Positions 10,024-20,746 of a DNA stretch of 64,000 nucleotides are shown here, piece after piece. The stretch is from Athripsodes cinereus (lineage: Eukaryota; Arthropoda; Insecta; Trichoptera; Leptoceridae). Made by a program: the position numbers and the translations under genes. Position 1 is the stretch's first letter, and each line of letters starts with the position of its first letter. The notes under the pieces are model-generated. The model saw only the letters and a list, made by a program, of their open reading frames with translations, was not told the DNA's origin and did no database searches. Location of the stretch: assembly GCA_947579605.1 (NCBI GenBank), contig OX388328.1:11449684-11513683 (forward strand), in the 5' to 3' direction.

Positions 10024-10374
10024 TTACAATCCATTGGATTGGTCTGCAACGAGTTTGTTTTTTCTTCTCCATTCGTCTCTATTCTCAGCCAGTCTTTTCA
10101 GCTCTACGTATGAGCCACAGTTCATGTCCCTCTTCAGTTGGTCCATATACGCGTCTCTTGGTCGGCCTCTGCCATTTGTCCCCTCGTTCTTACCCTCCGC
10201 GATTGCGATGAGTAGTCCTGGGTGCCTGGTGTTGTGGCCAATCCAGTTAGCTCGTTGTTGGCCGATTCTCTTAAGAAGTTGTCTTTTTTCGCCTACCCTG
10301 GTTAATACTAGTTCGAGACAATTCTTTTTAAGATGCGCCGTTTTGCGGAAAAACCACCGCAAGGGCCTATTCAA
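10024..10374 (-). pseudogene. LINE reverse-transcriptase C-terminal fragment
   Basis: Open for 116 codons: RTRVGEKRQLLKRIGQQRAN-like thumb residues, WIGHNTRHPGLLIAIAEGK, then GRGRPRDAYMDQL and NKLVADQSNGL at the end. Related to the decayed + strand copy at 53725-53890. Represents only the last part of ORF2 of a non-LTR element; no catalytic motifs are present. Confidence 0.75.
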
Positions 10375-11152
10375 GAATCATAACAACTCCTGAACAATAG
10401 GGTCTTTAACCCTGTCTTGAAAACCTCCACATTTTCCAGAGTTCGCGAATGCTGCTTGTTATTGCTGATGGTTTTACATGATTTTACTTGCATGACTGAT
10501 TTTACATACATATTTATTTTTATTAATGCCAATGCATGATTGATTTAACATTATTATTATTATTACTGACAATAAGACGATTCATACAAGGATCATTACA
10601 GCTGAAGGCCAATGCGATCCTAGAAGAAAACATTAAACGATATCCAAACGATAACACAACTACAATATATCCTCGATTTTTCTTATAAATTCTGCATATG
10701 TCACGTTGAAGATATCAACCTCTCCAACATTTGAATAGCTCTTCCCACTGGGGAGTTTGCCAATATGTTTGTTCGGCTTTTAGGCTGGTAAAAAAAATCG
10801 TGATGCCGAGAACGTCCATATGCATCGGGAACATAATATTATATTGAATTTTTCTAGTATTATCGGATTAAATATGATACCGTTGAGTAGCTTAAAAAAT
10901 GATAAATACACCAATTCACAAAATTTCTTTTATTCTTCTTGTACCTATTTTAAGGATTATATAATTTACCATCAATTTTCCATTTTTGTACATGTTTTGT
11001 TACTGTAATTTTATTTGATGTTTTGTACTTACTGTATAGGTAATGTGTAGAGTCTTGATTGGTTTATGTATTATAAATGTTTATTGTTATTGTATTATAT
11101 ATATTGTGAGATAAACTGTATGACTCTGTTACAATAAAATAAAATAAAATTA
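10375..11152. other. No recognised gene; AT-rich, ends in an AAAATAAAATAAAA tail
   Basis: 11036-11150 resembles the 3' end of a retroposon (TTGTTATTGTATTATATAT, then AATAAAATAAAATAAAATTA), but no coding body is attached. Nothing else supported. Confidence 0.4.
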
Positions 11153-11570
11153 AAACTGAAGACGTCTGTTCACACTTGTTTATCCTATGCTTTCACTGTC
11201 ATGTCAACACTCACGGTCATGTGGTATGTAGTTTGACGTATTTTCGTAAAAAAATAATTAAAGAAATATAAAAATGAAAAATAACACTTATTTAAAGTTA
11301 AAACAAATTAATATAATTCTGGACAGCATATAATTTTGTACCTACACGATTCTGATACAAATTCATAGAGAATAAGACAAATAATAGGATAAAACTTGTT
11401 TATGGTCATTTTAGTGAAAGGACTTTTCATCAAAATTATGTCTGGTAGTAATCACTTTCATCCTTCATCGCTAGAGATCACTATTGATGAAACGTCTGTT
11501 CACATCTTTTCATTTTGGAGGATCATCCAGAGTGATCACTGTCAGTGAACAAATGTGAACGCCCCTTTAT
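11153..11570. mobile_element. GTTCAC-rich MITE family, copy 1 (5'-truncated)
   Basis: Shares most of its length with 14601-15079 and 23875-24505: GACGTCTGTTCACACTTGTT at the start, CATAGAGAATAAGACAAAT in the middle, and TGATCACT then GTGAACGCCCCTTTA at the end. Full copies have imperfect inverted ends (GCRTTCACATT then TTCACTT). No coding capacity. This copy lacks the outer left end. Confidence 0.7.
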
Positions 11571-12090
11571 ATAAATATATGATAGTTTCATATATTAAAT
11601 TTGAACATAAACCAGGTTTTGTTAACAAATAACTGTTTTTTTATGTTATTTACAAAAGAATTGTTTTCCTGTACCTTGACCTCCATTTGTACATTTTTGT
11701 TATTTACAATAAAGTGTTATATTATTGAAATAATAAATAAATATTTTTTAGTAAAAAGTATGTACAATCTTTTAAAATGAGAATACCATAGAGACGATCC
11801 TGTTTATTCTCCCGCCCACCCCGCCCAAGCAATCGAGTCCATTTGAGGAGACAACCGCCCGCCCATGGGATCTGAATCTCTTCCATCTTTTTTTTTATCG
11901 CCAAGAAATATATTATACAGACCGACAGACAAAATAAGACCTACTGCTGATGGCGCTGGTTGTTTCTTTAGTTTAATTGCTTTTGGTAAATACTTATATT
12001 TGCTTTAAAATTGCTTAATTTAATTTTGAACTATTAATAATGTACAACCATGCCATTTCACAAAAGTGAATAAGCTAAAATACCTACTAA
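11571..12090. other. No recognised feature
   Basis: AT-rich. A short low-complexity minus-strand frame at 11722-11904 matches nothing known. Confidence 0.5.
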
Positions 12091-12093
12091 CTT

Positions 12094-12735
12094 TTTTTAG
12101 AGGGCAGCGCCCCCCATACACCTCGTACGGTACCTGGAGATATGTATCTCCATGACGATTCACAAATGCACTACCAGGATTTAATATCGCATTGAAGCGA
12201 GAAATGCCGCTCTAAGTGACGACTTAAGATTTTTTTGAGATGAATTCGGGTTTTATGATATACCCAAATACACCCTTATACAGTTTTTCACAATAAGCTA
12301 AAAGCTAGTGTCGTGAAAGGAGAGTTTGCCGGCACCTGGCATTGAATCGTGCAATCCTTGCGCATGAGGCCAAGACTCTACCTCCAGGCTACCGATGACC
12401 TAGCGGCCACAAACCAAAAGTATTGATGTTCAAGTAACTAGCGATACTGCATAGAAAAGAAGGCATATTCCCATTTCTTCCCTTCCCTTTTTGCACCAAT
12501 TTTTTTTGGTGTGTGGCCGCTAAATCTAGAGTGCTCCCTCGGGGCAGCATTTCTCGCTTTAATGCGAAATTAAATCCTGTTTGTGCATGTGTGTGTCGTT
12601 ATGGAGATACATATCTCCAGGTACGGCACGAGGTATGTGGCGGGCGCTGCCCTTAAAAAAAAAGTATTGATGTTAAAAAGGAAGGGCGGAAATGGGAATA
12701 TGCTTGCCGCTTTATGCAATGTCGTTAGGTACTTT
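12094..12735. repeat. Large imperfect inverted repeat enclosing a SINE
   Basis: Left arm 12100-12240 (AGGGCAGCGCCC, then CCTGGAGATATGTATCTCCA) and right arm about 12530-12650 (same features inverted, ending GGGCGCTGCCCTT) match at roughly 85 percent by eye. A second inverted pair lies further in: TAGCGGCCACAAACC near 12401 with GGTGTGTGGCCGCTA near 12512, and GGAAATGGGAATATGC at 12689 against its complement near 12466. A tRNA-type SINE fills the space between. Probably a foldback DNA element, or two head-to-head copies of one repeat. Confidence 0.65.
12236..12402 (-). mobile_element. tRNA-derived SINE, minus copy (degenerate)
   Basis: Reverse complement matches the SINE at 34668-34980 along its head: GGTAGCCTGGAGGTAGAGT, a B-box position reading GATTCAATGCC (mutated from GGTTCGATCCC), CAGGTGCCGGCAAACTC, then the CACGACACTAGCTTTTA-like body. 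Both internal RNA polymerase III boxes are recognisable but decayed. Confidence 0.7.
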
Positions 12736-12879
12736 AAAGGGATATTAGGTTACCAAAGAAAGTACAGAAGTTCTTGAAGGCGAAAAAGATTTCTTCGTGG
12801 CCACAAATCTGCATGCCCTACAGGTCCAGAGATGTACTATTTACTGTATATAATGAACATAGAGTCTGTCTTTATAAGT

Positions 12880-13090
12880 TATCGTCCCCAAATTCACGAT
12901 GGCTGAACAGCCCTTGTAGGCCCCTGACTTCCGAAACAATGGATCTCTCAGCCTTTCCATCTTGTGCAATGGATTGCCACTTGTCAATAGCATTTAGCTT
13001 CTCCAGTTCTTGGTACACGTTAAGTATCTAAAATGTTATCTGTCTTTGCCTTAGTCTGCCTAACGATCTTCTGCCCTCGGATTTACTGCC
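12880..13090 (-). pseudogene. LINE C-terminal fragment
   Basis: Minus strand reads, with breaks, as a LINE ORF2 tail (LEKLNAIDKWQSIAQDGKAE, RSIVSEV). The upstream part (CCGAGGGCAGAAGATCGTTA on the minus strand) matches the sequence at 18430-18460, where CTGAGGGCAGAAGACCGTTA is seen. A further decayed copy lies near 29225-29320. Confidence 0.55.
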
Positions 13091-13149
13091 AGAAGACATT
13101 TCAAAAGTATTCAGGATGTGAGATACCTATACGCTTTTACTGATAAAAT

Positions 13150-13290
13150 ATGTGGTGTTTGGGTCAGTTGGAAGATATTGCTTCTGCGATAAACTCGCCT
13201 ATTGCACAATTGGTACCATTTATTTGTATCACCTTATTTAATAGTTCAATAATTGATTATGTTGTACTATGCAATAAGGTTTATTTATTA
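13150..13290 (+). repeat. LINE 3' end (GCGATAAACTCGCC type)
   Basis: GGTCAGTTGGAAGATATTGC, TTCTGCGATAAACTCGCC and ATTGCACAAT recur at 37917-37972 and 54297-54425 and, inverted, at 55515-55575. The copy at 54 kb ends TTGTGCAATAAAGTTTTTTT, a typical non-LTR 3' end with a poly(A) signal. Confidence 0.65.
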
Positions 13291-13546
13291 TTACATTTTC
13301 ATATTTTACAAGTATTTTATAGTAGAAGCATGGGAAACTTAATAAAAATATTCGTCAAGATTTAAAATGAACAAAAAAAAAACGTAGATGAATTCATGAT
13401 TTCAGTCGAAAAAAATTTCTTTAAAGTGTCGAAGTAAGCTCACCTACGCATCGATTTCTCAATATTTTCCTAGATTTCTATGGAATATAGTCAACGTTAC
13501 TTATCTTTCGATGAAACAATTATCTTCTTCCTGGCAATGTCCCAAC

Positions 13547-13891
13547 TTATTGCCACTGAAGGCTGTTGGGGTAGGCTCTTCTCGCTCTGAGGTTATACGT
13601 TCTTCTGTTTCCTATATCATCTTCATCCAGGCCATTTCTCCGCAGGATTCTATTGCATTGTGTCATCCAGGTATTCTTTGGTCTCCCTCTTGATGGATGT
13701 CGAGGGAGATTTACTGACGTAGCTTTGTTCACAGTGTGTTCCGGTGGTCTCCGCCTTATGTGCCCATACCATCTTAGTTGCCTCTCTTCTAGTTTGTTAT
13801 TTATGTACGTCACACCCATGCTACCACGAATGCGTGAACTTCTTCTCTTATCTTTTAATGATAAGCCTGCTAACCACCTGAGCATTCGCAT
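13547..13891 (-). pseudogene. LINE reverse-transcriptase C-terminal fragment
   Basis: Open for 114 codons: MRMLRWLAGLSLKDKRRSSR, IRGSMGV, then LEERQLRWYGHIRRRPPEH and RGRPKNTWMTQCN. The RMLRW, LRWYGH and GRPK motifs mark the segment just after the reverse-transcriptase thumb in RTE/CR1-like insect LINEs. No catalytic domain, so a dead 5'-truncated copy. Confidence 0.8.
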
Positions 13892-14600
13892 TCTTATCTT
13901 CGCATCGCAATTATATTTTATTTATTTATTTTGCATTTATATTCTACCACTTCTTCCACTGTCGGATTAATATATTAGGTTATTTTATTAATCCACCACT
14001 TGTGGAATAATTTAAAAACCTAATAATATTTTGAGTTTTCACCAACTATCTAAGAAAAAGTAGCTCGTAAGATATTTCATTTCTCTCAATAACTTTTTAC
14101 GTTTATATTTCACCAATAGACTAATAATTTGCTATCAATATCTAATTTTTTGAAAAATATTGACAAATGGGAAATTTTCATGGATCCATCGACGATTTTA
14201 CTCGAACTACTTATATATTATATAGACACCTCTATATAAAAAATAAAGCTAAATGAAAATATATATTTTCAGTAGTAGGTAGTATATAAAACTTATTTAT
14301 ATATATAGAATATAATATATATGTACTATTCGCCTTTTCTTATTGCTACCTCTCCCCCCCCTTTTCACCTCCGCACCACTTCTTCTTTTCAACCCCTACC
14401 ACCAACCAAAGACAGTTTTTAGAAAAGTAAATCAACTCATAAAAATATATGTTAACATTTTTCGATGATTTTTTTGTAGAAATTTCCCCAAAATTCAACG
14501 TAGAAGGGTCCATCAACACGAGGTTTGCGGTCTGTCATTCAGGAAATCACGGGATGCTAAATAGGTACATTTAGCTTTCTGCTTGAATTTTGAAATGTTA
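13892..14600. other. No recognised gene; AT-rich with TATA runs
   Basis: Contains ATATATA-rich stretches at 14200-14330 and a C-rich patch at 14352-14400. Nothing else supported. Confidence 0.5.
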
Positions 14601-15079
14601 TGTAGCATTCAAATTGCTTCACTTTAGATGATCATCCAGAGTGTCAGGGTCAAACCTGTTCATCGAAAGTGAACACGTCTGTTCACATTTGTTCATCCTA
14701 TGCTTTCACTGTCATGTCAACACTCTCAGTCATGTTGTATGTAGTTTGACGTATTTTCGTACAGAAAAAATTAAACAAATTCAAAAATGAAAAATAACAC
14801 TTAAAATAAATTAATATAGCTCTCGACTGCATAATAATATTTTGTGCATGATTCTGACATTCAATACAAATTCATAGAGAATAAGACAAATAATAAGATA
14901 AAACTTGTTTAGGGTCGTTTCAGTGAAAGGACCTTTCATCAAAATTATGATGAGTGGTAATCTCTTTTCTCCGTCATCGCTAGTGATCACTATTGATGAA
15001 ACGCCTGTTCACACCTTTTCATCTTGGAGGATCATCCAGAGTGATCATTGTAAGTGAACAAAATGTGAACGCCCCTTTA
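14601..15079. mobile_element. GTTCAC-rich MITE family, copy 2 (most complete)
   Basis: Starts TGTAGCATTCAAATTGCTTC and ends GTGAACGCCCCTTTA; the left end and the complement of the right end align as imperfect inverted repeats over about 34 bp (GCRTTCAMATT, TTCACTT, GATGATCA). Inner repeats of ATCATCCAGAGTG occur near both ends. About 480 bp, no frame, target duplication not clear. Confidence 0.7.
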
Positions 15080-15365
15080 GACACTTTTGTTCCAATTAGT
15101 GTCAAATGACAGCAAAAGATAATTTTATTATGCTGTTCTTTTATGCATACAGATTGAAAAATATTACATCACACACCGATATAATTAATAAAAAAAAAAT
15201 TATATAAGTTTGTGATTTCCATTGTGAAAAAAAAAACATAATTTTGAGTTTAAAAATCTATAAAAACAATAACACTGTTTTCACATTAATTAGAACTTAT
15301 ATCAAAATTTACTTTTGTTAAAACAACACCATCATTTGTTTATTTTTCATATTAAGTATTTTATG

Positions 15366-15438
15366 CTCGAGCGCTTTCGTCAAGAAAGCTTGACATGAGC
15401 CATCTTAATAATGTCCTATCTCAACGAAAGCGCTCGAG
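15366..15438. repeat. Decayed hammerhead hairpin (CTCGAGCGC type)
   Basis: 15-bp inverted repeat (15366-15380 with 15424-15438) ends in GCGC next to TTTC/GAAA. On the minus strand a perfect 6-bp stem II (GTCAAG/CTTGAC, loop CTTT, 15379-15394) precedes GAAA, palindromic stem III GCGC and UC. On the plus strand core-like TTAATAA (15405-15411) precedes GAAA. Core positions are mutated on both strands, so probably inactive, but the architecture fits the other units. Confidence 0.5.
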
Positions 15439-15852
15439 TTGTTGTATTTATACATTTAATTTTGTTTTGACTAAAATATCGGTATTTTTTAAAAATCGAT
15501 GAAAGTGATAATTATATCCATCCCTATTTATATAACTCTTACCCCTTCTGAAGACCGGCCGATTTCTTATTATTCAAGAAAAAGCAATGAAAGGATCTCT
15601 TTTCCTTTCCATTTTCTTTTTCCCCCATTTCTTCCTTTTTTCATCCCTCCCAGAACCACCTCCGACATCTCTCAACCCTCTCCCACCCCATCCGACGACT
15701 ACCCTTACACCAATTTCCATCTCAGTTTTCATTTTATTTTATTTTATATCTAAATATTTTTCATTTTCTCACTAAGAAACGCTTTATATTCAACTTAATA
15801 ATAAATTGATTGTTTTTTTACAGTTACAGTATCTCATCTCTAAATAAATATC

Positions 15853-15962
15853 CTTCAGTACTTTGGGCACATCATACGAAGAGGACCAGACAACCTGGAG
15901 AGACTTCTTCTTATACCAGAGGGCAACAGATTTAGGGAACGTGCACCGATGAGATTAAGTGA
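15853..15962 (+). pseudogene. LINE C-terminal fragment interrupted by a MITE
   Basis: Encodes YFGHIIRRGPDNLERLLLIP, EGNRFRERAPMRLSDQ, the RRGP/GHI motif region after a LINE reverse transcriptase. The frame ends at the MITE inserted at 15963, so the MITE is younger than this LINE copy. Confidence 0.65.
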
Positions 15963-16119
15963 CCAGAGCCCGTAGACAATTTGTACTTAGCGATCGTCTA
16001 CTGGCGAACTTTTCGACAATCTACCTACACGTACCGTATAATTATGCGTTATTGTTGCAGTTATTGACGAAAATTCGTTTGTAGGCGATCGCCAAGTACA
16101 AATTGTCTACGGGCTCAGG
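15963..16119. mobile_element. CCTGAGCCCG MITE, copy 2
   Basis: Almost identical to 4386-4543, including ACACGTACCGTATAATTATG in the middle. One end reads CCAGAGCCCG. Flanks give a possible 2-bp duplication GA (15961-15962, 16120-16121). High identity between two copies 11 kb apart implies recent spread. Confidence 0.8.
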
Positions 16120-16129
16120 GACCGAAGTC

Positions 16130-16300
16130 AAAACACATTTTAGCGTTACGTTTTCGTGTCGTAATCGTTTGAATATAGACGACGTTGCGCCAAAGTGTCA
16201 ATTTTCGTAACTGTTGTGTATTTTAGCTACGAAAATTGACACTTCCCGCAACGTCGTCTATATTCGAATGATTACGAAACGAAAACGTAACGATTCCGAA
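16130..16300. mobile_element. Foldback MITE of the CGTTACGTTTTCGT family
   Basis: Near-perfect palindrome: CGTTACGTTTTCGTGTCG, ATATAGACGACGTTGCG and AGTGTCAATTTTCGTA on the left with their complements on the right. Same family as 18756-18962, 25543-25715 and the split copy at 52676-53168. The outer GGCCTGAGTC end is degenerate here. Confidence 0.65.
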
Positions 16301-16467
16301 ATCCATAGATTCTCGAAATTTATAGTTGTACTGAGGTGTCAAAATGAACTAGCTAACTAAATTAATTTTAGTACGGAAAACTGTGAATACGAATTTGAAC
16401 TAAATATTATGACTCAACTATCTCCTTACACTTAGTTAGTGCAACTAAACTATTTTATGATTCAGAA
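16294..16467. mobile_element. TTCTGAAT MITE, copy 1
   Basis: Reverse complement of 31451-31633 over its whole length (CCATAGATTCTCGAAA, TACAACTA region, GACTCAACTATCTCCT, GTGCAACTAAACTATTTT). Ends ATTCAGAA; the other end is merged with the preceding MITE. Confidence 0.6.
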
Positions 16468-16779
16468 TTGGACATATAAGTGTTTATTATATACGAGAGA
16501 TGAAGATGTAAAGGGCTAGATGGTAAAATTTCTCCGCTAAAGAGCAATTTATAATAATTTTATATTATATTATTTAATAAAATTTTGTACAATAAAGAGT
16601 ATACAACTAGTATAAATTGCTCGATGTAATGCGAATAAGATTTAGACTCTTTGTAAATAAAAAATTGTGCAAATATCTTTATGATATTCATTCATACCTC
16701 TCAACACAATATTTTGGAGTAGGTACTATTTGGAATATTTATTATTTTATTTTGATTTCCCGCATTTGAGCACATCGTG

Positions 16780-16905
16780 CAGATGTCAAAACCAATTAGA
16801 CACCTCGATAGGAGAACCATCGTGCAAGATCTAATAGAAAGAAGTGAGAAAGGCGTCCCATTGTTTATGAATTGGCTCTAGGCTGGCTTAAGTGATCACT
16901 TTTGG
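16780..16905. repeat. Dispersed repeat (CTAGGCTGGCTTAAGTGATC type)
   Basis: CCTCGATAGGAGAACCATCG, GAAGTGAGAAAGGCGTCCCA and CTAGGCTGGCTTAAGTGATC recur at 33320-33445 and, more diverged, 63005-63110. Family unknown. Confidence 0.55.
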
Positions 16906-17530
16906 CAACGTTCATCAATAGACCATTAAAGGATGACGTCACAGATAAATGTTTGGAGGGCAACAACGGAACAAAAACAAAACAAACAAAAAGGTGGAAC
17001 GCCTAAAGAATACCTAATAATAAAAAAAAACTGTCAGTGTCGTTTTTATTTATTTATTTTATTTATTTATTTATTTACATATTAAACGGCTGTATCAGCC
17101 TTTACAAATAATACAAATGAAAAGGAACAATAATGCATAAAGAGAAAAACAATAGGTATACAAAAAGAAAAAAAAGAAATAACAAATGTACTACCAATTA
17201 ATTTCTAATAGGTAATTACTGGTATAAACAATCAGATAAAAGAATATAAACACTAATACAAGAGTAAAAGACAGAAAAAAAATATATACATACATTCATA
17301 ATTTTTTGTTATTATTTTGTCGTCTCAATTTCTTTTTTTTCTCTTATGGCATAACATCCTACAAGGATGATTTGCGCAATCTGACTGTTTGCCCCCCAAG
17401 CAAAAGCAAATCCATAGACAAGACCACGTGACCTTTAATGGTCTATTCCTTTTGCAATAAGTGTTTCTCGATTAGTGGACCTTACATTGTGACGTGATTT
17501 TACAGAACATGATTTGGTGTAATTTATTAC
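16906..17530. other. Retroposon tails, otherwise nothing recognised
   Basis: 17040-17110 is a minus-strand SINE-like 3' end: a TTTATTTATTTA run followed by AAACGGCTGTATCAGCCTTT, whose GGCTG/CAGCC hairpin recurs in diverged form at 26087, 33633, 38289 and 56263. 17328-17380 has a T-rich run then TTATGGCATAACATCCTACA, with the same CATCCT/AGGATG hairpin as the SINE at 24088-24238. Confidence 0.5.
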
Positions 17531-17539
17531 AAAAAGTGA

Positions 17540-17930
17540 GTGACGTCTCTTCACCTATCAGGTCATTATCAATCTCAGATTTCGATAAATGGAAAGACAT
17601 CTTTCCACTTATCAGGAGGGCTAAAATGGCCACATTGAACAATTCATCTACAGATGATTCATTTCCCGAATTGCCAGGAGATCCGTAGCAATTCCTCTAA
17701 TTTTCGTAAAATGGTCACGATTGTACGCGATTCAACCGCAATTCATTTCATCAAATGATTCATATTTGGTGAAATTTTGCCGTTAAATAGTTTTACAATT
17801 TCTAATATGATCATAATTATTATGATTCATATAACGTGGCCTTTTTAGCCCCCCAGGTCATTATCAATCTCAAATTTCGATAAATGGAAAGACGTTTTTT
17901 TCGTGATCAATAATTTAAAGTGGAAAGAAA
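17540..17930 (-). repeat. Two diverged hammerhead-related repeats
   Basis: On the minus strand, 17553-17572 holds core-like TTGATAA, one T and a 4-bp stem II (ACCT/AGGT); GAAG replaces GAAA and the GACGTC stem III is shifted. Next to it CTTTCCATTTATCGAAAT forms a strong hairpin with GATAAGTGGAAAG (17581-17613). The same segment recurs truncated at 17848-17910. Degenerate, placed by similarity to the units at 7.1 and 51.8 kb. Confidence 0.4.
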
Positions 17931-18300
17931 CACTTGTTTTAATTTACCTAATTAAGTAAGGACAGATAATATACATATTCACAAACAAACAAACAAACAT
18001 ATAATTTTAATAAATTATTGTGATAATTAAGTTGATACGAACGTCATCTGTAGAAACCAAATAAGTGGATATATTATTTGTATATATAATATTGTAAAAT
18101 AAGGAAGACAGAACAGAAGTAGTAGAGGACAGAGGACAGGAAGGAGGATATCCCACAGTATTATACATAAGTATGTCCTACGATATCTATATGCATAAAC
18201 TACCTAAAGACCTATACTTTATAATAACACACAGTGTTGTCCTCTAGTACTGTATATAAAAAATATAAAGCGAATGTGTGTTTGCCTATAAGACTAATTA
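17931..18300. other. No recognised feature
   Basis: AT-rich spacer with a CAAACAAACAAACA microsatellite near 17982. Confidence 0.5.
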
Positions 18301-18309
18301 TTGTAAGAT

Positions 18310-18515
18310 TTTTTTTTCCGATGGCCGAACAGTCCTTGTAGGACCATTGCCTCCGAAACAATAGATCTCCAAGCCTTTCTATCCTGAGCAATGGACTGCC
18401 AGTCGTCTTTAGCATTGAGCTGCTATATTCTGCAGGGTATACCTGAGGGCAGAAGACCGTTAGTCAGACCATGACAAAGATTGTTGGATAACATCAACCG
18501 AGATCTAGAGGAGCT
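18310..18515. pseudogene. LINE fragments in opposite orientations
   Basis: 18310-18420 matches 12895-12995 (CCGAACAGTCCTTGTAGGAC, TCCAAGCCTTTCTATCC), a minus-strand LINE tail. 18430-18515 reads on the plus strand CTGAGGGCAGAAGACCGTTA, matching the neighbouring part of the same LINE. The two halves meet head to head near 18420. Confidence 0.5.
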
Positions 18516-18755
18516 CAATGCTAAAGAAATGAAATAAATGAATTTTTATTTAGGTAGATATTCAACTGGATGCAGACGGCGTAGGATCGAATGGAGTGGT
18601 AGGAAATGGATGAGGCTTTCGCTTAGGAGTGGACGGGAGTGGACCAAGAAGAAGGTATAAATAAAGACATTCTATATTTCAAAATCACGTTGAGGTTATC
18701 GTGGTTTGGTGGTTTTTGGCCGGCCAGCTCCTCAAGCTCTCCACTATGGCGCCCC

Positions 18756-18962
18756 AGAGGCCTGAGTCAATAACACATTTTCACGTTACGTTTTCGTTCC
18801 GTTAGCGTTCAAATGTAGACGATGTTGCGCCAAAGTGTTAATTTTCGTAACTATTGTGTATCTTAGCAACGAAATTGACACTTGCTTGCAACTTCGTCTA
18901 TACTCGAACGTTAACGGAACGAAAACGTAACGTGAAAATGTGTGTAATTGACTCAGGCCTCT
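18756..18962. mobile_element. AGAGGCCTGAGTC foldback MITE, most complete copy
   Basis: Inverted ends AGAGGCCTGAGTCAAT and complement, then ACACATTTTCACGTTACG, TTTTCGTTCCGTTA and GCGCCAAAGTGT segments facing their complements. 207 bp. Relatives: 16130-16300, 25543-25715 and 52676-53168. No clear target duplication, no coding capacity. Confidence 0.75.
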
Positions 18963-20077
18963 GGTGTGGACAAGATTTGTTAAGTGTAGAATTCAGATAA
19001 ATGGGAGTCCCCAAACTTCCGCGCTGTCCGGGTGGTCGGTAGATCTCCTTCAATGTATTTCAAATTCTGCGATGTGCTTTGCCACCCATCTTGAATATCT
19101 TAATTTTTTGTTTGAAACAAGAAATTGTTGTGCAAGTACCTGTGGAAAATTGCATGAATGTGGAAGTAGCGAAAGAAGTATTATTATTAATTATGTCAAG
19201 ATAGGCTAAATAAGGTGTTTCATATTCTCTCTGCCTACTCCATTTAGGATGCGGCGTGAGGGTATAGCTAGCTTGAAGATCAATTGGATTTTATAAAAAA
19301 GTAGACAGATGTCAAAAAGTCGGATTTTTTTTTGGAAATGAAAAATTCGATAAATTAAGTGGGAACATATTAAACAAAAGAATAAATTTGAAAAATATAA
19401 CCGTTGATAATATTGTCAAATGTAGGTATAGTTTAAATTCAAACTTAATTTGAATTTATATAGTGCATTTGTATTATCAATAATTACTTTTCAATGAGGT
19501 TGAAAAAAATTAGAATATTCGCCCTTTGTTAGACCGGATTAAGCCGGGCATCTCAATCAAACGACGGAAGTAAAAAAATTAAATTAATCAAGATGGTCGC
19601 TGCTGTAAGATAAGAAGATGAAGAAGAAGCAACAACAGCGAGGAATAAATAAATAAATATATAAATAAATAATAATATATTAAGACGGGAGACAAGACAA
19701 AATTATATTTCTTACAAAAAAATATCAAATTACATGAAACCGAACCAAGAGAGAATAAATATTATACACAATATTATTCAGGGATGGGGTAGCAAGCGAT
19801 CATCTGTAATTCGTTTTTCATCTATTCATTCATTCATACTTTAATATTTCATCTTGGCAACATAAGCAGATATCAACCAAGAAGATTTTGAAACAATTTA
19901 TACTATACTATACACCCTCACACCGTGTCCCAAGTGGGGTAGGCAGAGAGAACGGAACGCCAAACAGATGTTTATTTACACACTTCCTTCGCTTCCTCCA
20001 CATTCATACAGTTTTTCATACACGCACGTCGGTTCCTCTTACTTGAGAATTAAGATAATAATAGTAGGTACCTAATT
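18963..20077. other. LINE fragments in otherwise unassigned sequence
   Basis: 19140-19265 (+) and 19915-20045 (-) are pieces of the LINE tail described at 9303-9535; the second keeps CACCGTGTCCCAAGTGGGG, ACGGAACGCC and CACGCACGTCGGTTCC. 19640-19685 is an AATAAATA-rich stretch. The rest is unassigned. Confidence 0.5.
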
Positions 20078-20491
20078 TAGTGATGTAACGAATGTGTGAT
20101 TTTGGATATTCGCGAATGCGAATGCGAATATTAGTTGCCGACATTCGCGAATGCGAATGCAAATAGCGAATATTGACTCACTTAAATTTTTACAATTGCT
20201 CAAACATTAAAATTTCTACCCCCCCCCCCATCGCCGATTTTTAAAATGGTACCTATAGGAATTTAAAATATTTCAAAACTCCTCGGTTTTCTTAAAGAAT
20301 CTTTTCTTGCAGTACCTTCTCCTACAATGTACCGGGTAAGCCGGGTAAGTATCCGGTACTTTTACCGAATATTCGATACTTTATTACCAAAATAATATTC
20401 GCAAAACATTCGCATATTTTTTGCGAATACGAATGCGAATGCGAATACTTTAAAATATGCGAATGCGAATACGAATATTCGTTACATCACT
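20078..20491. mobile_element. hAT-like non-autonomous element, copy 1
   Basis: Ends TAGTGATGTAACGAAT with its complement on the right. Inside are many GCGAAT hexamers (ATTCGCGAATGCGAATGC), a C10 run and CCGGTA/TACCGG inverted motifs. Copy 2 at 60975-61492 has a perfect 8-bp target duplication, the hAT signature. This copy's flanks no longer match. No frame. Confidence 0.75.
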
Positions 20492-20509
20492 TAACTATAT
20501 ATTGGTCGC

Positions 20510-20606
20510 GAGCCGGCTTTTAAAAGCTTTCACTTTTCCGCTAGCCTGATGATGAGAGCGGAAGCTCTTGAAAGCCGGCTCACGTCCAATAAAGGCACAG
20601 TGGAAA
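20510..20606 (+). ncRNA. Hammerhead ribozyme-like RNA (GCCGGC type)
   Basis: Core CTGATGA (20546-20552) is followed by stem II AGAGC/GCTCT (20555-20568) capped by a GGAA GNRA loop, then GAAA (20570-20573), self-complementary stem III GCCGGC (20574-20579) and UC, with cleavage expected after 20581. Stem I could form between TTTCCGC (20535-20541) and GTGGAAA (20600-20606). Compared with the copy at 31190-31269, about 12 nt of the upstream stem I strand are missing. A partly matching inverted arm, GAGCCGGCTTTTAAAAGC, starts at 20510. Confidence 0.65.
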
Positions 20607-20746
20607 TACTGAAGAAGTTTATTTATTGAATCGACGTTAATTTTCTAAAACGCCATGTTTATGTATGGAAAAAAACACAATTGGTTATAGTTTTACCTAC
20701 TTAAAAATTTTATTCTTAAAACTTTTCATAGAAGGGAAGATTGAGA

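Noticed and set aside
12094..12735. rRNA or snRNA gene in the structured region
   Set aside because: Pairing is explained by inverted repeat arms and a SINE; no conserved RNA motif seen.
15499..15775. Overlapping open frames rich in F, P and S
   Set aside because: Pyrimidine-rich DNA read in several frames; no domain and no start context.
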